40,076 nt of DNA, taken from positions 1-40,076 of the forward strand of contig NZ_JASZYG010000031.1 of the NCBI RefSeq assembly GCF_030317105.1. Direction: 5' to 3'. Made by a program: the position numbers and the translations under genes. Shown here in pieces: positions 23,592 through 32,489 of the stretch. A model generated the notes under the pieces. The model was not told where the DNA came from. It made no database searches and was given only the letters and a program-made list of their open reading frames with translations. The DNA is from Variovorax brevis (GTDB lineage Bacteria > Pseudomonadota > Gammaproteobacteria > Burkholderiales > Burkholderiaceae_C). Each line of letters begins with the position of its first letter. Within the stretch, counting starts at the first letter, position 1.

Positions 23592-26500
23592 ATGCTCATG
23601 AGCGTGTCCCCCGCCGCCGACGCCACCGTGCGTCCCCACTTGGGCCGGCCGGCCCAGCGCGTGGAAGACCGCGCGCTGTTGACCGGCCGCGGACGCTATG
23701 GCGACGATGCGCCCGTGCGCGCCGACACGCTGCATGCGGCCGTGCTGCGTTCCCCGCATGCGCACGCCAGGCTGCTCGCGGTGCGCACGGGCCGCGCCGA
23801 AGCCCTGCCAGGCGTCCGCGCGGTGCTCACGGCGGCCGATGTGCAGCGTTGGTCGAAACCCTTCATCGTCGGCGTCAAGGCACCGATGGATTTGTGGGCG
23901 CTGGCGGTCGACAAGGTGCGATATGTCGGCGAGCCGATTGCCGTCGTGGTGGCCGAAAGCCGCTACTTGGCGGAGGACGCGCTGGAATTGATCGAGGCCG
24001 AGTACGAGACATTGCCCGTTGTGGTCGACATTGAATCGGCCGCAGCCGACGGCGCGCCAGTGTTGCACGAGCGCGTGGGCAGCAACGTGGTGAGCGACCG
24101 AAGCTTCTGCTATGGCGACCCCGACGCCGCCTTCGCAGCCGCGCCGCACCGCGTGGCGCTTACAGTGAATTTCCCTCGCAATTCCTGCACGCCGATCGAG
24201 ACGGCCGTGGTCATCGCCGAGTTCGTGTCGGAGCAGGACGGCTACGACATCCAGTCCAACTTCATGGGCCCGTTCTCGCTGCACACCGTGATGGCGATGG
24301 CGCTCAAGGTGCCGGGCAACCGGCTGCGGCACCGCACCTTCGCCGACTCGGGGGGCAGCTTCGGCGTCAAGCAGGCAGTGATGGCGCCCGCGGTGCTGAT
24401 GTGCCTGGCCGCGCGCAAGGCCGGCGCGCCGGTGAAATGGGTCGAAGACCGGCTCGAACACCTCACCGCCGCGACATCCGCCACTGGGCGGCTGTGCCAC
24501 GCCGAAGCGGCAGTCGAGGCCGATGGCCGCATCGTCGCGCTGTCGCTCGACCAGTTCGACGACTGCGGCGGCTACCTCCGCGCGCCGGAACCGGCCACCT
24601 TCTACCGCATGCACGGCTGCCTGACGGGCGCCTATGCCATCGAGCACCTGCGCGTGCGCAACCGCGTGGTGCTGACCAACAAGACGCCGACCGGCCTGGT
24701 GCGCGGCTTCGGCGGGCCGCAGGTGTACTACGCACTCGAGCGGCTGGTGCAGCGCGTCTCGGTCGAACTCGGGCTCGAGCCGCTCGACGTGTACCGCCGC
24801 AACTTCATTGCTGCCGATGCGTTCCCCTATCGCGCAGCGGCCGGCGCGTTGCTCGATTCCGGCGACTACCAGGCCGCGCTCGCCCTGGCCGTGCGCGACG
24901 GCGGGATCGCTGAGCTGCGCCAGCGGCAAGACGCGGCGCGGGCCGAAGGCCGGCTCTATGGCATCGGCTTCGCGGCGATTGTCGAGCCCTCCATCTCCAA
25001 CATGGGCTACATCACGACCGCCCTGCCGCGCGAGCAACGCGCCAAGGCAGGGCCGAAGAACGGCGGCATCGCCACGGCCACGGTCGGTATCGATCCGCTC
25101 GGCGGGCTCAACGTCGTGGTGGCGTCGTCGCCCGCGGGCCAAGGCCATCGCACCGTGTGCGCGCAGGTCGCGGCTGATGTGTTCGGGGTCGATCCCTCCG
25201 ACGTTTCGGTCAACGTCGAATTCGACACGCAGAAGGACGCATGGTCGGTGGCCGCCGGTAATTATTCGAGCCGCTTCGCCGGCGCGGTGGCAGGCGCGTT
25301 GCATCTGGCCTGCACGCGGCTGCGCGACAAGCTCGCATGCATCGCCGCCGCATCGCTGGGCTGCGCTGCATCGGACGTGGTCTTCGCGGGCGGCAAGGTG
25401 TACGCCGGCGCAGCGCCCGAGCGCAGCCTGCCCTTCAACCGCTTCGCTGCCAGCCCGCACTGGGCGCCCGGCTTGCTGCCCCCAGGCACCGATCCCGGCC
25501 TGCGCGAAACCGCCTTCTGGACCCCGCCACAACTCACTGCACCCGACGACGACGACCGCGTCAACACCTCGGCCGCGTATGGATTCGCGTTCGACGTGTG
25601 CGCGGTGGAAGTCGACCACAATACCGGCCGCGTGCGCATCGACCGCTACGTCACGACACACGACGCCGGCACGCTGCTCAACCCGGCATTGGCCGACGGG
25701 CAGATCCGCGGCGCATTCGCCCAAGGTCTGGGCGCGGCGCTGATGGAAGAGTTTCGCTACGGCGCCGACGGCAGTTTCCAGTCCGGCACCTTCGCCGACT
25801 ACTTGGTGCCCACCACCTGCGAGGTGCCCGACCCGGTGATCCTGCACATGGAAACACCGAGCCCCTTCACGCCGTTGGGCGCCAAGGGACTGGGCGAAGG
25901 CAACAACATGAGCACGCCGGTGTGCATCGCCAACGCCGTGGCCGACGCTCTGGGCCGCGCCGACATCGTTCTACCACTGACACCGTCACGCGTGATGGAC
26001 CTGATCGGCATGGACGACCCGGCGCCGTCGCGCGGCAGTGCAGCTGCAGCAATGCCATCAACTGGCAGGGCGGCTGCTGACGGCCCATTCACTCCCGTCG
26101 GCAAGAGCGCCAAAGGCGGCAAGGCACTGTCGGCACAGGGCGAGATCCTGCTGCCCGCCACGCCGGAGGCTGTGTTCGCCGTGCTACTCGATCCGGTTGC
26201 GCTGGCGCGTGTGATTCCCGGCTGCAATGCGCTGGAAGCGATCGGCCCTAACCGCTACCGCGCCGACGTGACCGTGGGCATCGGGATGATCAAGGCGCGC
26301 TATGCGGCCGAGGTGGGGCTCAGCGAGATCGACCCGCCGCGCCGGCTTCGCCTCGCGGGCTCAGGCCTGTCGAGCGTGGGTGCGGCCAAGGGCAGCGGCC
26401 TTGTGTCGCTGGAGTCCAGCAACGGCGGCACGCTGCTGCGCTATGACTACGAGGCCGAAGTGTCGGGCAAGGTCGCGGCCGTCGGCGGGCGCATGCTGGA

Positions 26501-26630
26501 AGGCGCGGCCAAGATCGTGCTCAAGCAGCTCTTCGAGCAGCTCGGCCGTCAGGCCGGGGGCCAATCCGCCGCGACGCCGCCGCCCTCCTGGTGGCGGCGC
26601 TTTTTGCAACTTTTTGGAGGCGCGCAATGA
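23592..26630 (+). CDS. hmfA: 2-Furoyl-CoA dehydrogenase large (molybdenum) subunit fused to a CoxG-like SRPBCC domain
   Basis: A 1012-residue protein, about 200 longer than the usual molybdopterin subunit. Residues ~1-810 are the xanthine dehydrogenase-family Mo subunit: the N-terminal hammerhead domain opens LGRPAQRVEDRALLTGRGRY, the cofactor loop is G254-GSFGVK-Q, and catalytic E769 lies in AKGLGEGNNM. Residues ~835-1012 are an SRPBCC/CoxG domain (GEILLPATPEAVFAVLLDPV, VIPGCNALE, RYDYEAEVSGKVAAVGGRML, EGAAKIVLKQLFEQL), normally a separate gene (coxG) in carbon monoxide dehydrogenase clusters. It overlaps hmfB by ATGA. With hmfB and hmfC it forms the three-part hydroxylase that adds water-derived hydroxyl to the furoyl-CoA ring. 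Assignment to furoyl-CoA rests on the cluster. Confidence 0.85.
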   Translation: MLMSVSPAADATVRPHLGRPAQRVEDRALLTGRGRYGDDAPVRADTLHAAVLRSPHAHARLLAVRTGRAEALPGVRAVLTAADVQRWSKPFIVGVKAPMDLWALAVDKVRYVGEPIAVVVAESRYLAEDALELIEAEYETLPVVVDIESAAADGAPVLHERVGSNVVSDRSFCYGDPDAAFAAAPHRVALTVNFPRNSCTPIETAVVIAEFVSEQDGYDIQSNFMGPFSLHTVMAMALKVPGNRLRHRTFADSGGSFGVKQAVMAPAVLMCLAARKAGAPVKWVEDRLEHLTAATSATGRLCHAEAAVEADGRIVALSLDQFDDCGGYLRAPEPATFYRMHGCLTGAYAIEHLRVRNRVVLTNKTPTGLVRGFGGPQVYYALERLVQRVSVELGLEPLDVYRRNFIAADAFPYRAAAGALLDSGDYQAALALAVRDGGIAELRQRQDAARAEGRLYGIGFAAIVEPSISNMGYITTALPREQRAKAGPKNGGIATATVGIDPLGGLNVVVASSPAGQGHRTVCAQVAADVFGVDPSDVSVNVEFDTQKDAWSVAAGNYSSRFAGAVAGALHLACTRLRDKLACIAAASLGCAASDVVFAGGKVYAGAAPERSLPFNRFAASPHWAPGLLPPGTDPGLRETAFWTPPQLTAPDDDDRVNTSAAYGFAFDVCAVEVDHNTGRVRIDRYVTTHDAGTLLNPALADGQIRGAFAQGLGAALMEEFRYGADGSFQSGTFADYLVPTTCEVPDPVILHMETPSPFTPLGAKGLGEGNNMSTPVCIANAVADALGRADIVLPLTPSRVMDLIGMDDPAPSRGSAAAAMPSTGRAAADGPFTPVGKSAKGGKALSAQGEILLPATPEAVFAVLLDPVALARVIPGCNALEAIGPNRYRADVTVGIGMIKARYAAEVGLSEIDPPRRLRLAGSGLSSVGAAKGSGLVSLESSNGGTLLRYDYEAEVSGKVAAVGGRMLEGAAKIVLKQLFEQLGRQAGGQSAATPPPSWWRRFLQLFGGAQ

Positions 26631-27457
26631 AGCCCGCACCCTTCGACTACGTGCGTGCCGAAACGGCCGACGAGGCCGTGCAGCAATTGCGCTCGCTGGG
26701 CACCGACGCGCGCATCCTGGCCGGCGGCCAGTCGCTGATGGCGGTGCTCAACATGCGACTCGCGCAACCTGGCGCGCTGATCGACATCTCGCGCACCGCC
26801 GACCTGGCCTACGTGCGCGCCGAGCGCGGCATGCTCGCTGTGGGCGCGGCCGCGACGCAAGGCAGCGTCGAGTGGCGCAAGACGCTCGCGCAGGAAGTGC
26901 CGCTGCTGGCGCAGGCCTTCCCGCTGATCTCGCATTTCCAGATCCGCAACCGCGGCACGGTCTGCGGGTCGGTCGCGCATGCCGACCCCAGCGCCGAGAT
27001 TCCGCTGGTGCTGCTGGCGCTCGGCGGCGAGGTGGTGCTGCGCAACACGTCGAAGCGCCGCACGCTGTCCGCGGCCGATTTCTTCCAGGGCATGTTGATG
27101 ACGGCGCGCGCGCCCGACGAGCTGCTCGAAGAGGTGCGCTTTCCGCTCGCGGCCGCCGACCAGCGCAGCGCATTCACGGAGTTCTCGGCCCGGCATGGCG
27201 ACTTCGCCATTGTGTCGGTGGCCGCGGTGGCCGACGCAAGCGGCGTGCGCCTCGCGGTGGGGGGCGTGGCAGACCGGCCGCGCCTCGCGCAGTGGCCAGC
27301 CGCCCCGCGTGGCGCCGAACTCGAAGACGCCCTCAACGACTTCGCCTGGGAACTGGAAGCGCAGGAAGACGCGCACGCCAGCGCCACCTTCCGCCGTCAC
27401 CTGGTTCGCCGCCTCGGCGCACAGGTGCTTCGCCAAGTCATGGAGAACCCGGCATGA
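26627..27457 (+). CDS. hmfB: 2-Furoyl-CoA dehydrogenase FAD-binding subunit
   Basis: A 276-residue CoxM-type FAD subunit. It begins MKPAPFDYVRAETADEAVQQ and shows the FAD-binding motifs RILAGGQSLMAVLNMRLAQP and QIRNRGTVCGSVAHADPSAE (the AGGQSL and RGTxGGSxAHADPAxE signatures; here CGS replaces the commoner GGS). The C-terminal CO-dehydrogenase flavoprotein domain follows. The start has an excellent ribosome site (ggagg, 6-base spacing) inside the end of hmfA, with ATGA overlaps at both ends. It transfers electrons from the 2Fe-2S subunit to FAD and onward to an acceptor not encoded here. Confidence 0.88.
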   Translation: MKPAPFDYVRAETADEAVQQLRSLGTDARILAGGQSLMAVLNMRLAQPGALIDISRTADLAYVRAERGMLAVGAAATQGSVEWRKTLAQEVPLLAQAFPLISHFQIRNRGTVCGSVAHADPSAEIPLVLLALGGEVVLRNTSKRRTLSAADFFQGMLMTARAPDELLEEVRFPLAAADQRSAFTEFSARHGDFAIVSVAAVADASGVRLAVGGVADRPRLAQWPAAPRGAELEDALNDFAWELEAQEDAHASATFRRHLVRRLGAQVLRQVMENPA

Positions 27458-27978
27458 AAACGATCGACCGCGACACCCTGCACACGGTGCGGCTGCACCT
27501 CAACGGCACCGCACGCAGTGCGCCCTGCACGCCGCGCATGCTGCTGTCGGACTTCCTGCGCGACGGCCTCGGCGCCACCGGCACGCACGTCGGCTGCGAG
27601 CACGGCGTATGCGGCGCATGCACGGTGCAAATCGACGGCGTGGCGAGCCGTTCTTGCATGACGCTGGCGGTGCAGGCCGAAGGCCGTGACATCGCCACCG
27701 TCGAAGGCCTGTGCGACCCCGACGGCCCGATGTCGGACCTGCAGGAAGCCTTCAAACGCCACCACGCGTTGCAGTGCGGATTCTGCACCGCCGGCATCCT
27801 GATGTCCTGCGACGACTACCTGCGGCGCCGCCCCGATCCCAACGAGGCCGACGTGCGCGACATGCTCTCCGGCCACCTCTGTCGCTGCACTGGCTACACG
27901 CCCATCGTCCAGGCGGTGCTGGAAACCGCGGCGCTGCGCCTGGCGCATTCCACGCACTACGCCGACACGGAATACTGA
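27454..27978 (+). CDS. hmfC: 2-Furoyl-CoA dehydrogenase [2Fe-2S] subunit
   Basis: A 174-residue CoxS-type iron-sulfur subunit of normal size. The plant-ferredoxin-like first cluster is C-E-H-G-V-C-G-A-C with a later Cys (GVASRSCMTL). The second cluster is in the helical domain, ALQCGFCTAGILMSC and SGHLCRCTGYTPIVQAV. All eight cysteines are present. It overlaps hmfB by 4 bases and is followed after one base by the CoA ligase start. It wires the molybdenum site of HmfA to FAD in HmfB. Confidence 0.92.
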   Translation: MKTIDRDTLHTVRLHLNGTARSAPCTPRMLLSDFLRDGLGATGTHVGCEHGVCGACTVQIDGVASRSCMTLAVQAEGRDIATVEGLCDPDGPMSDLQEAFKRHHALQCGFCTAGILMSCDDYLRRRPDPNEADVRDMLSGHLCRCTGYTPIVQAVLETAALRLAHSTHYADTEY

Positions 27979-27979
27979 C

Positions 27980-29557
27980 ATGCTCGACCTCGGAACAACC
28001 TTTCTTCAAAGCGTGGAACGCAGCCCGCACGCGCTCGCCCTGGTGGACGACGGCGTGCGGCTGACCTACGTGCAATGGCACGACCAGGTCGCGCGTGTCG
28101 CGGCCGGCCTTTCAGCGCTCGGCCTCGGCCGCGGCGACCGCCTGCTGTCCTTGCTGCAGAACCGCCACGAAGCGACCACCCTGCACTGGGCCTGCCAGTT
28201 CCTTGGCGTGGTGGTGGTGCCGCTCAACTGGCGCGCCAAGCCGGAAGAGGTGGACTACTGCATCGCCGATGCAGACGTGAAGGCCGTGTTTTTCGAAGGC
28301 GCCAGCGCGCACGCCGTGCAGTCCAGCAGCGGCGCGCGCACCCTGCTCCGCATTGCGGTGGGCCTGCCCGACAACGACGACGCAACCTCGACCTGGGCCG
28401 AGCTGCTGAGCGCCGAGCCCACCGCACTCGAGTCTGCCGCCGATGCCGACGACGTGTCGCTGATGCTCTACACCTCCGGCACCACCGGCAAGCCCAAGGG
28501 CGTGCCGCGCCGGCATCGGCAAGAGCGCGCCGCCGCGCTGGCACACGTCGCGCAAAACCTGTACCGCCGCGGAGAACGCACGCTCGGCGTGATGCCGCTT
28601 TATCACACGATGGGCGTGCGCTCGCTGCTGGCGATGGCGCTGGTCGACGGTACCTTCGTGTGCATGCCGCGCTTCGACACGCAGGGCGCGCTGGCGCTGA
28701 TCGAACGCGAGCGCGTCACCTGCCTCTATCTGGTGCCGACGCTCTATCACGACCTGCTCACGCAGCGCCAGCGCAGCACCGGCGTCGAAGGGCCCGGCGC
28801 CGACATCGCATCGGTCACCAAGCTCGGCTTTGCCGGCGCGCCCATGCACGACGCGTTGCTGCAGCGCCTGTCGCGCGCCTTCGAGCCCGAGCTCTTCGTC
28901 AACCACTACGGCTCGTCGGAGGTCTACACCGTGTCGATCGACCAGGACGCGATGAAGAAGCCCGGCAGCGCCGGCCGCGCCGGACTCAACACGCGACTGC
29001 GCATCGTGCGGCTCGATGCGAGAAGCGCCGAAGAGCGCGTGGCACCGAACGAGGAAGGCCAGATCATCGCGGACCTGCGCGGCGACGAAGCCTTCGAGGG
29101 CTACTGGAAGCGCCCCGACGCCAATGCCAGGTCGCTGTGCGACGGCTGGTACCACACGGGCGACATCGGCTACTTCGACGACGACGGCGACCTCTACGTC
29201 ACCGGCCGCGTCGACGACATGATCATCAGCGGCGGCGAGAACATCTCGCCGCTCGACATCGAGTCCGTGATCTCGCTGTGCCCCGGCGTCGGCGAGGTGG
29301 CGGTGGCCGGCCTGACCGACGAGCGTTGGGGCCAGCGCGTGGTGGCCTTTGTCACGCGCAGCAGCGGGCAGGACGCGCTCGACGCGCAGACGCTCGATGC
29401 CCACTGCCGCAGCTCGGACCTCCCCAACTTCAAGCGGCCGCGCGAGTACGTCTTCGTGGCAGAGATCCCCAAGTCGCCGGTCGGAAAGATCCTGCGCCGC
29501 AAGCTGGTGGCAGGGGAATACGACGCCCTGGACAACCCCGGCACCCCGACGAACTGA
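27980..29557 (+). CDS. hmfD: Acyl-CoA synthetase, probable 2-furoyl-CoA synthetase
   Basis: A 525-residue ANL-superfamily AMP-forming ligase. Signatures in order: LTYVQWHDQVARVAAGLSAL; the P-loop YTSGTTGKPKGVPR; GVMPLYHTMGVRS; HYGSSEVYTVS; DGWYHTGDIGYFDDDGDLYV; GRVDDMIISGGENISPLDIE; and the catalytic lysine in PKSPVGKILRRKL. The active site looks complete. It starts one base after the hmfC stop and so is translated with the dehydrogenase. In the furan pathway it activates 2-furoate to 2-furoyl-CoA, the substrate for HmfABC. Benzoate/hydroxybenzoate-type ligases look similar, so the substrate is inferred from the neighbours. Confidence 0.85.
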   Translation: MLDLGTTFLQSVERSPHALALVDDGVRLTYVQWHDQVARVAAGLSALGLGRGDRLLSLLQNRHEATTLHWACQFLGVVVVPLNWRAKPEEVDYCIADADVKAVFFEGASAHAVQSSSGARTLLRIAVGLPDNDDATSTWAELLSAEPTALESAADADDVSLMLYTSGTTGKPKGVPRRHRQERAAALAHVAQNLYRRGERTLGVMPLYHTMGVRSLLAMALVDGTFVCMPRFDTQGALALIERERVTCLYLVPTLYHDLLTQRQRSTGVEGPGADIASVTKLGFAGAPMHDALLQRLSRAFEPELFVNHYGSSEVYTVSIDQDAMKKPGSAGRAGLNTRLRIVRLDARSAEERVAPNEEGQIIADLRGDEAFEGYWKRPDANARSLCDGWYHTGDIGYFDDDGDLYVTGRVDDMIISGGENISPLDIESVISLCPGVGEVAVAGLTDERWGQRVVAFVTRSSGQDALDAQTLDAHCRSSDLPNFKRPREYVFVAEIPKSPVGKILRRKLVAGEYDALDNPGTPTN

Positions 29558-29589
29558 AGCATTGCCATCGCCTCACGGCACGAACCGTC

Positions 29590-31062
29590 ATGAACTCTCG
29601 CATCCCCTCCTCCGTCAACACCGGGCCCTTCACCGACTTGCGCCGCTGGCTCGCGCACCTGAGCGAGACCGGCCGCATGGCCGTGATCCGCGAAGGCACG
29701 CCGCTCGAGCACACGTTGGCCGCCATCGCCAAGCGGCTCGACGGCCAGCAGGCCGCGTACTTCCCAAAGCCCGGGGGCCACGAGGTGCCGGTGGTGGCAG
29801 GCTTCATGTCGCGCCGTGCCTGGATCGCCGAAGCCATGGGCGTGCCCGAGGCCGAACTGCTGCAACGCTTTCGCGATGCGGCTGACCAGCCGCTGCCCTG
29901 GCGCGAAGTGCCGACGGACGAAGCACGGTGCCAGCAGGTGGTACACCGCGACCGCGACGTGCGCGACGTGCTGCCGGTGCCGACGCACAGCGAGCACGAC
30001 AACGGCCCCTATATCACGGCCGGACTGGTCATCGCGCGCAACCCCTCGACCGGCATACAGAACGTGTCGATCAACCGCATCCAGGTGCATTCGAAGGCGC
30101 GCATGGCGATCCTCATGCTGCCGCGGCACCTTTGGGCTTTCTACAAGGAGGCCGAGGCGCGCAACGAGGCGCTCGACGTGGCGGTGGTGATCGGCATCGA
30201 CCCGCTCACGCTGCTGGCCTCCCAGGCCATCGCGCCGATCGATTCCGACGAACTTGAAATCGCCGGCGCGCTGCACGGCGCCCCATTGAGGGTGGTCAAG
30301 TGCCTGACGAGCGAAGTGCGGGTCCCGGCCGACAGCGAGATCGTGATCGAAGGCCGCATCCTGCCCGGCGTTCGCGAGGCCGAAGGCCCCTTCGGCGAGT
30401 TCCCGCGGTACTACAGCGCGCGCGAACACCGCGAGGTGATCCAGGTCGAGGCCGTCACGCACCGGCGCGACCCGATCTACCACACCATCGTGCCGGCCGA
30501 GTTGGAGCACCTGCTGCTGGGCTCGATCCCGCGCGAGGCCACGCTGCTCGCGCATCTGCAGCGCAGCTTTCCCAACGTGCTGGACGTGCACCTCGCCATC
30601 GGCGGCGTCGGCCGTTACCACCTCTACATCAAGATCCGCAAGTCGCACGAGGGCCAGCCCAAAAACGTGATCTGCGCGGCGTTCGGCGCGCATTACGACC
30701 TCAAACAAGTGGTCGTGGTGGACGACGACGTGCAGGTGCATGACCCGCTGCAGGTCGAATGGGCCGTCGCGACGCGCTTCCAGGCCGACCGCGACCTTGT
30801 CGTCATTGCCGGCGCCCAGGGTTCGGTGCTCGACCCGTCGACGACCGTGGGTCAGGACTTCACCGACGGCGCGCCGCCAGCGCACCTGCAGGGCATGAGC
30901 GCAAAAATGGGGCTGGACGCGACGCGGCCCGTGGTCTACCACGAGCACGTCTTCACCAAGGTGCGCGTGCCGGGCGAAGAAGACATCGACCTCGATGCGG
31001 CCATCGACAGCACCCGGCGCATCGACTTCCTCGCCGCTGCGACGCCCGGTGCAGCGCCATGA
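29590..31062 (+). CDS. hmfF: UbiD-family decarboxylase, probable 2,5-furandicarboxylate decarboxylase
   Basis: A 490-residue UbiD-type decarboxylase that depends on prenylated FMN. Conserved parts: YITAGLVIARNPSTGIQNVS then INRIQV (cofactor/metal region); E265-GPFGE270-FPRYYSAREH (catalytic acidic residues); VEAVTHRRDPIYHTIVPAEL; and a VVVVDDDVQVHDPLQVEWAV segment. The start is ATG 29590, after a 32-base gap with a weak ribosome site. It overlaps the UbiX gene by ATGA, the usual pairing. In the HMF pathway this enzyme removes one carboxyl of furandicarboxylate to give 2-furoate; related family members act on pyrrole-2-carboxylate or hydroxybenzoates, so specificity is inferred from the cluster. 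Confidence 0.87.
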   Translation: MNSRIPSSVNTGPFTDLRRWLAHLSETGRMAVIREGTPLEHTLAAIAKRLDGQQAAYFPKPGGHEVPVVAGFMSRRAWIAEAMGVPEAELLQRFRDAADQPLPWREVPTDEARCQQVVHRDRDVRDVLPVPTHSEHDNGPYITAGLVIARNPSTGIQNVSINRIQVHSKARMAILMLPRHLWAFYKEAEARNEALDVAVVIGIDPLTLLASQAIAPIDSDELEIAGALHGAPLRVVKCLTSEVRVPADSEIVIEGRILPGVREAEGPFGEFPRYYSAREHREVIQVEAVTHRRDPIYHTIVPAELEHLLLGSIPREATLLAHLQRSFPNVLDVHLAIGGVGRYHLYIKIRKSHEGQPKNVICAAFGAHYDLKQVVVVDDDVQVHDPLQVEWAVATRFQADRDLVVIAGAQGSVLDPSTTVGQDFTDGAPPAHLQGMSAKMGLDATRPVVYHEHVFTKVRVPGEEDIDLDAAIDSTRRIDFLAAATPGAAP

Positions 31063-31649
31063 CAAAGCGCCTCATCATCGCGATCACCGGCGCGAGCGGC
31101 ACCGTCTACGGCGTGCGCCTGCTGCAATTGCTGCGCGCCATGCCCGATTGGGAGACGCACCTGCTGATGTCCGCCTCCGGTGCGCTCACCGCATCGCAGG
31201 AGTTCGACATGAAGCGCGCCGACATCGAGGCGCTCGCCGACGTAGTGCACAACGTCAAGGACATCGGCGCGGCCGTCTCGAGCGGGTCTTTCCGGACGGC
31301 CGGCATGGTGATCGCGCCCTGCTCGATGAAGACACTGGCCGGAGTGGCGCATGGAATCGCCGACAACCTCATCACCCGCGCCGCCGACGTTGTGCTGAAG
31401 GAGCGCCGACGGCTGGTGGTGATGGCACGCGAGACCCCCCTGAACCTTTCGCACCTGCGCAACATGACGGCTGTCACCGAGATGGGCGGCATCGTCTTTC
31501 CGCCAGTGCCGGCCTTCTATGCAAGGCCGAGCTCCATCGACGACCTCGTCGACCACACCGTGGGCCGCGTACTCGACCTGTTCGACGTCGAGCACAGCCA
31601 TCTCGTCAAGCGCTGGGAAGGCCTGCAGCGGCCTGCCTACTGCGCCTGA
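31059..31649 (+). CDS. hmfG: UbiX-family flavin prenyltransferase
   Basis: A 196-residue UbiX/Pad1-type protein of normal length. N-terminal FMN-binding KRLIIAITGASGTVYGVRLL, the phosphate-binding segment MVIAPCSMKTLAGVAHGIAD, and LVVMARETPLNLSHLRNMTA are all conserved. It makes the prenylated FMN cofactor needed by the UbiD decarboxylase encoded just upstream with a 4-base overlap. In the original HMF cluster description the equivalent gene (hmfG) was called a second decarboxylase subunit; the cofactor-synthesis role is the established function of the family. Confidence 0.92.
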   Translation: MTKRLIIAITGASGTVYGVRLLQLLRAMPDWETHLLMSASGALTASQEFDMKRADIEALADVVHNVKDIGAAVSSGSFRTAGMVIAPCSMKTLAGVAHGIADNLITRAADVVLKERRRLVVMARETPLNLSHLRNMTAVTEMGGIVFPPVPAFYARPSSIDDLVDHTVGRVLDLFDVEHSHLVKRWEGLQRPAYCA

Positions 31650-31682
31650 TCCAGCCATCCATTTCGTCACCGAGGAAAAACC

Positions 31683-32489
31683 ATGACTTCACTCACCCAC
31701 CCTGCCCAGACCGTGCTCGACAAGCTCGAGGGCTTTCGCGTCGAGATCGACCCGACCCGCGAACGCGCCGACATCGTGCTGCAGCGACCGCCCTACAACA
31801 TCATCTCGATGCCGCAGCGCGACCAGCTGCGCCTGGTGTTCGAGTCACTTGAGGGGAACCCCGCGGTGCGAGTGATCGTGCTGCGCGCCGAAGGCGAGCA
31901 CTTCTCCAGCGGCGGCGATATCAAGGGCTTCCTCGAGGCCTCGCCCGAGCACGTGTCGAAGCTGGCCTGGAACATCGCCGCGGCCGCACGTTGCAGCAAG
32001 CCGGTGATCGCGGCCAACCGCGGCTACTGCTTCGGCGTCGGTTTCGAGATCTCGCTGGCCTGCGACTTCCGCATCGTCTCAGAGACGACGCGCTACGCGC
32101 TGCCCGAGCAGAAGCTGGGCCAGATCCCCGGCTCCGGCGGCTCGGCGCGGCTGCAGAAGATGGTCGGCATCACGCGCACCAAGGACATCGTGATGCGCTC
32201 GCGCCGCATCACGGGCAAGCAGGCCTACGAATGGGGCGTGGCCACCGAGTGCGTGCCCGACGCCGAGCTGGAAGCCGCCACCGACCGCCTGGTGGAAGAA
32301 CTGCGCGGCTTCTCGCCGCTCGCGCAGCGCACCGCCAAGAAGCTGCTGAACGATACTGATGATGCGACCCTGACAGTGGCGATTGAACTGGAGGGCCACA
32401 GCTACAGCCGGCTGCGCAGTTCGGACGATTTCCGCGAAGGCGTCGAAGCGTTTCATGCCAAACGCGATCCGAAGTTCCGCGGTAGCTGA
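31683..32489 (+). CDS. hmfE: Enoyl-CoA hydratase/isomerase-family enzyme, probable furan ring-opening/2-oxoglutaryl-CoA hydrolase
   Basis: A 268-residue crotonase-fold protein. Oxyanion-hole segments VIVLRAEGEHFSSGGDIKGF and NRGYCFGVGFEISLACDFRI are conserved, followed by the PEQKLGQIPGSGGSARLQKM block. The start ATG 31683 has an aggaaaaa ribosome site. In the HMF/furoate pathway the equivalent protein (HmfE) acts after ring hydroxylation, converting the lactone/open-chain CoA ester toward 2-oxoglutarate. The active-site acid positions of true hydratases are partly altered (Gly/Phe-rich), which fits a non-hydratase role, but this is a judgement by eye. Downstream hmfH begins around its stop codon. 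Confidence 0.82.
   Translation: MTSLTHPAQTVLDKLEGFRVEIDPTRERADIVLQRPPYNIISMPQRDQLRLVFESLEGNPAVRVIVLRAEGEHFSSGGDIKGFLEASPEHVSKLAWNIAAAARCSKPVIAANRGYCFGVGFEISLACDFRIVSETTRYALPEQKLGQIPGSGGSARLQKMVGITRTKDIVMRSRRITGKQAYEWGVATECVPDAELEAATDRLVEELRGFSPLAQRTAKKLLNDTDDATLTVAIELEGHSYSRLRSSDDFREGVEAFHAKRDPKFRGS

Noticed and set aside
23529..25847. A 772-codon minus-strand frame opposite hmfA
   Set aside because: No motifs; antisense shadow of a well-supported gene.
28075..29589. Long upstream extension of the UbiD frame (995 codons in total)
   Set aside because: The first ~505 codons lie within hmfD in another frame and are Arg/Ala-rich nonsense; the UbiD fold begins at ATG 29590.
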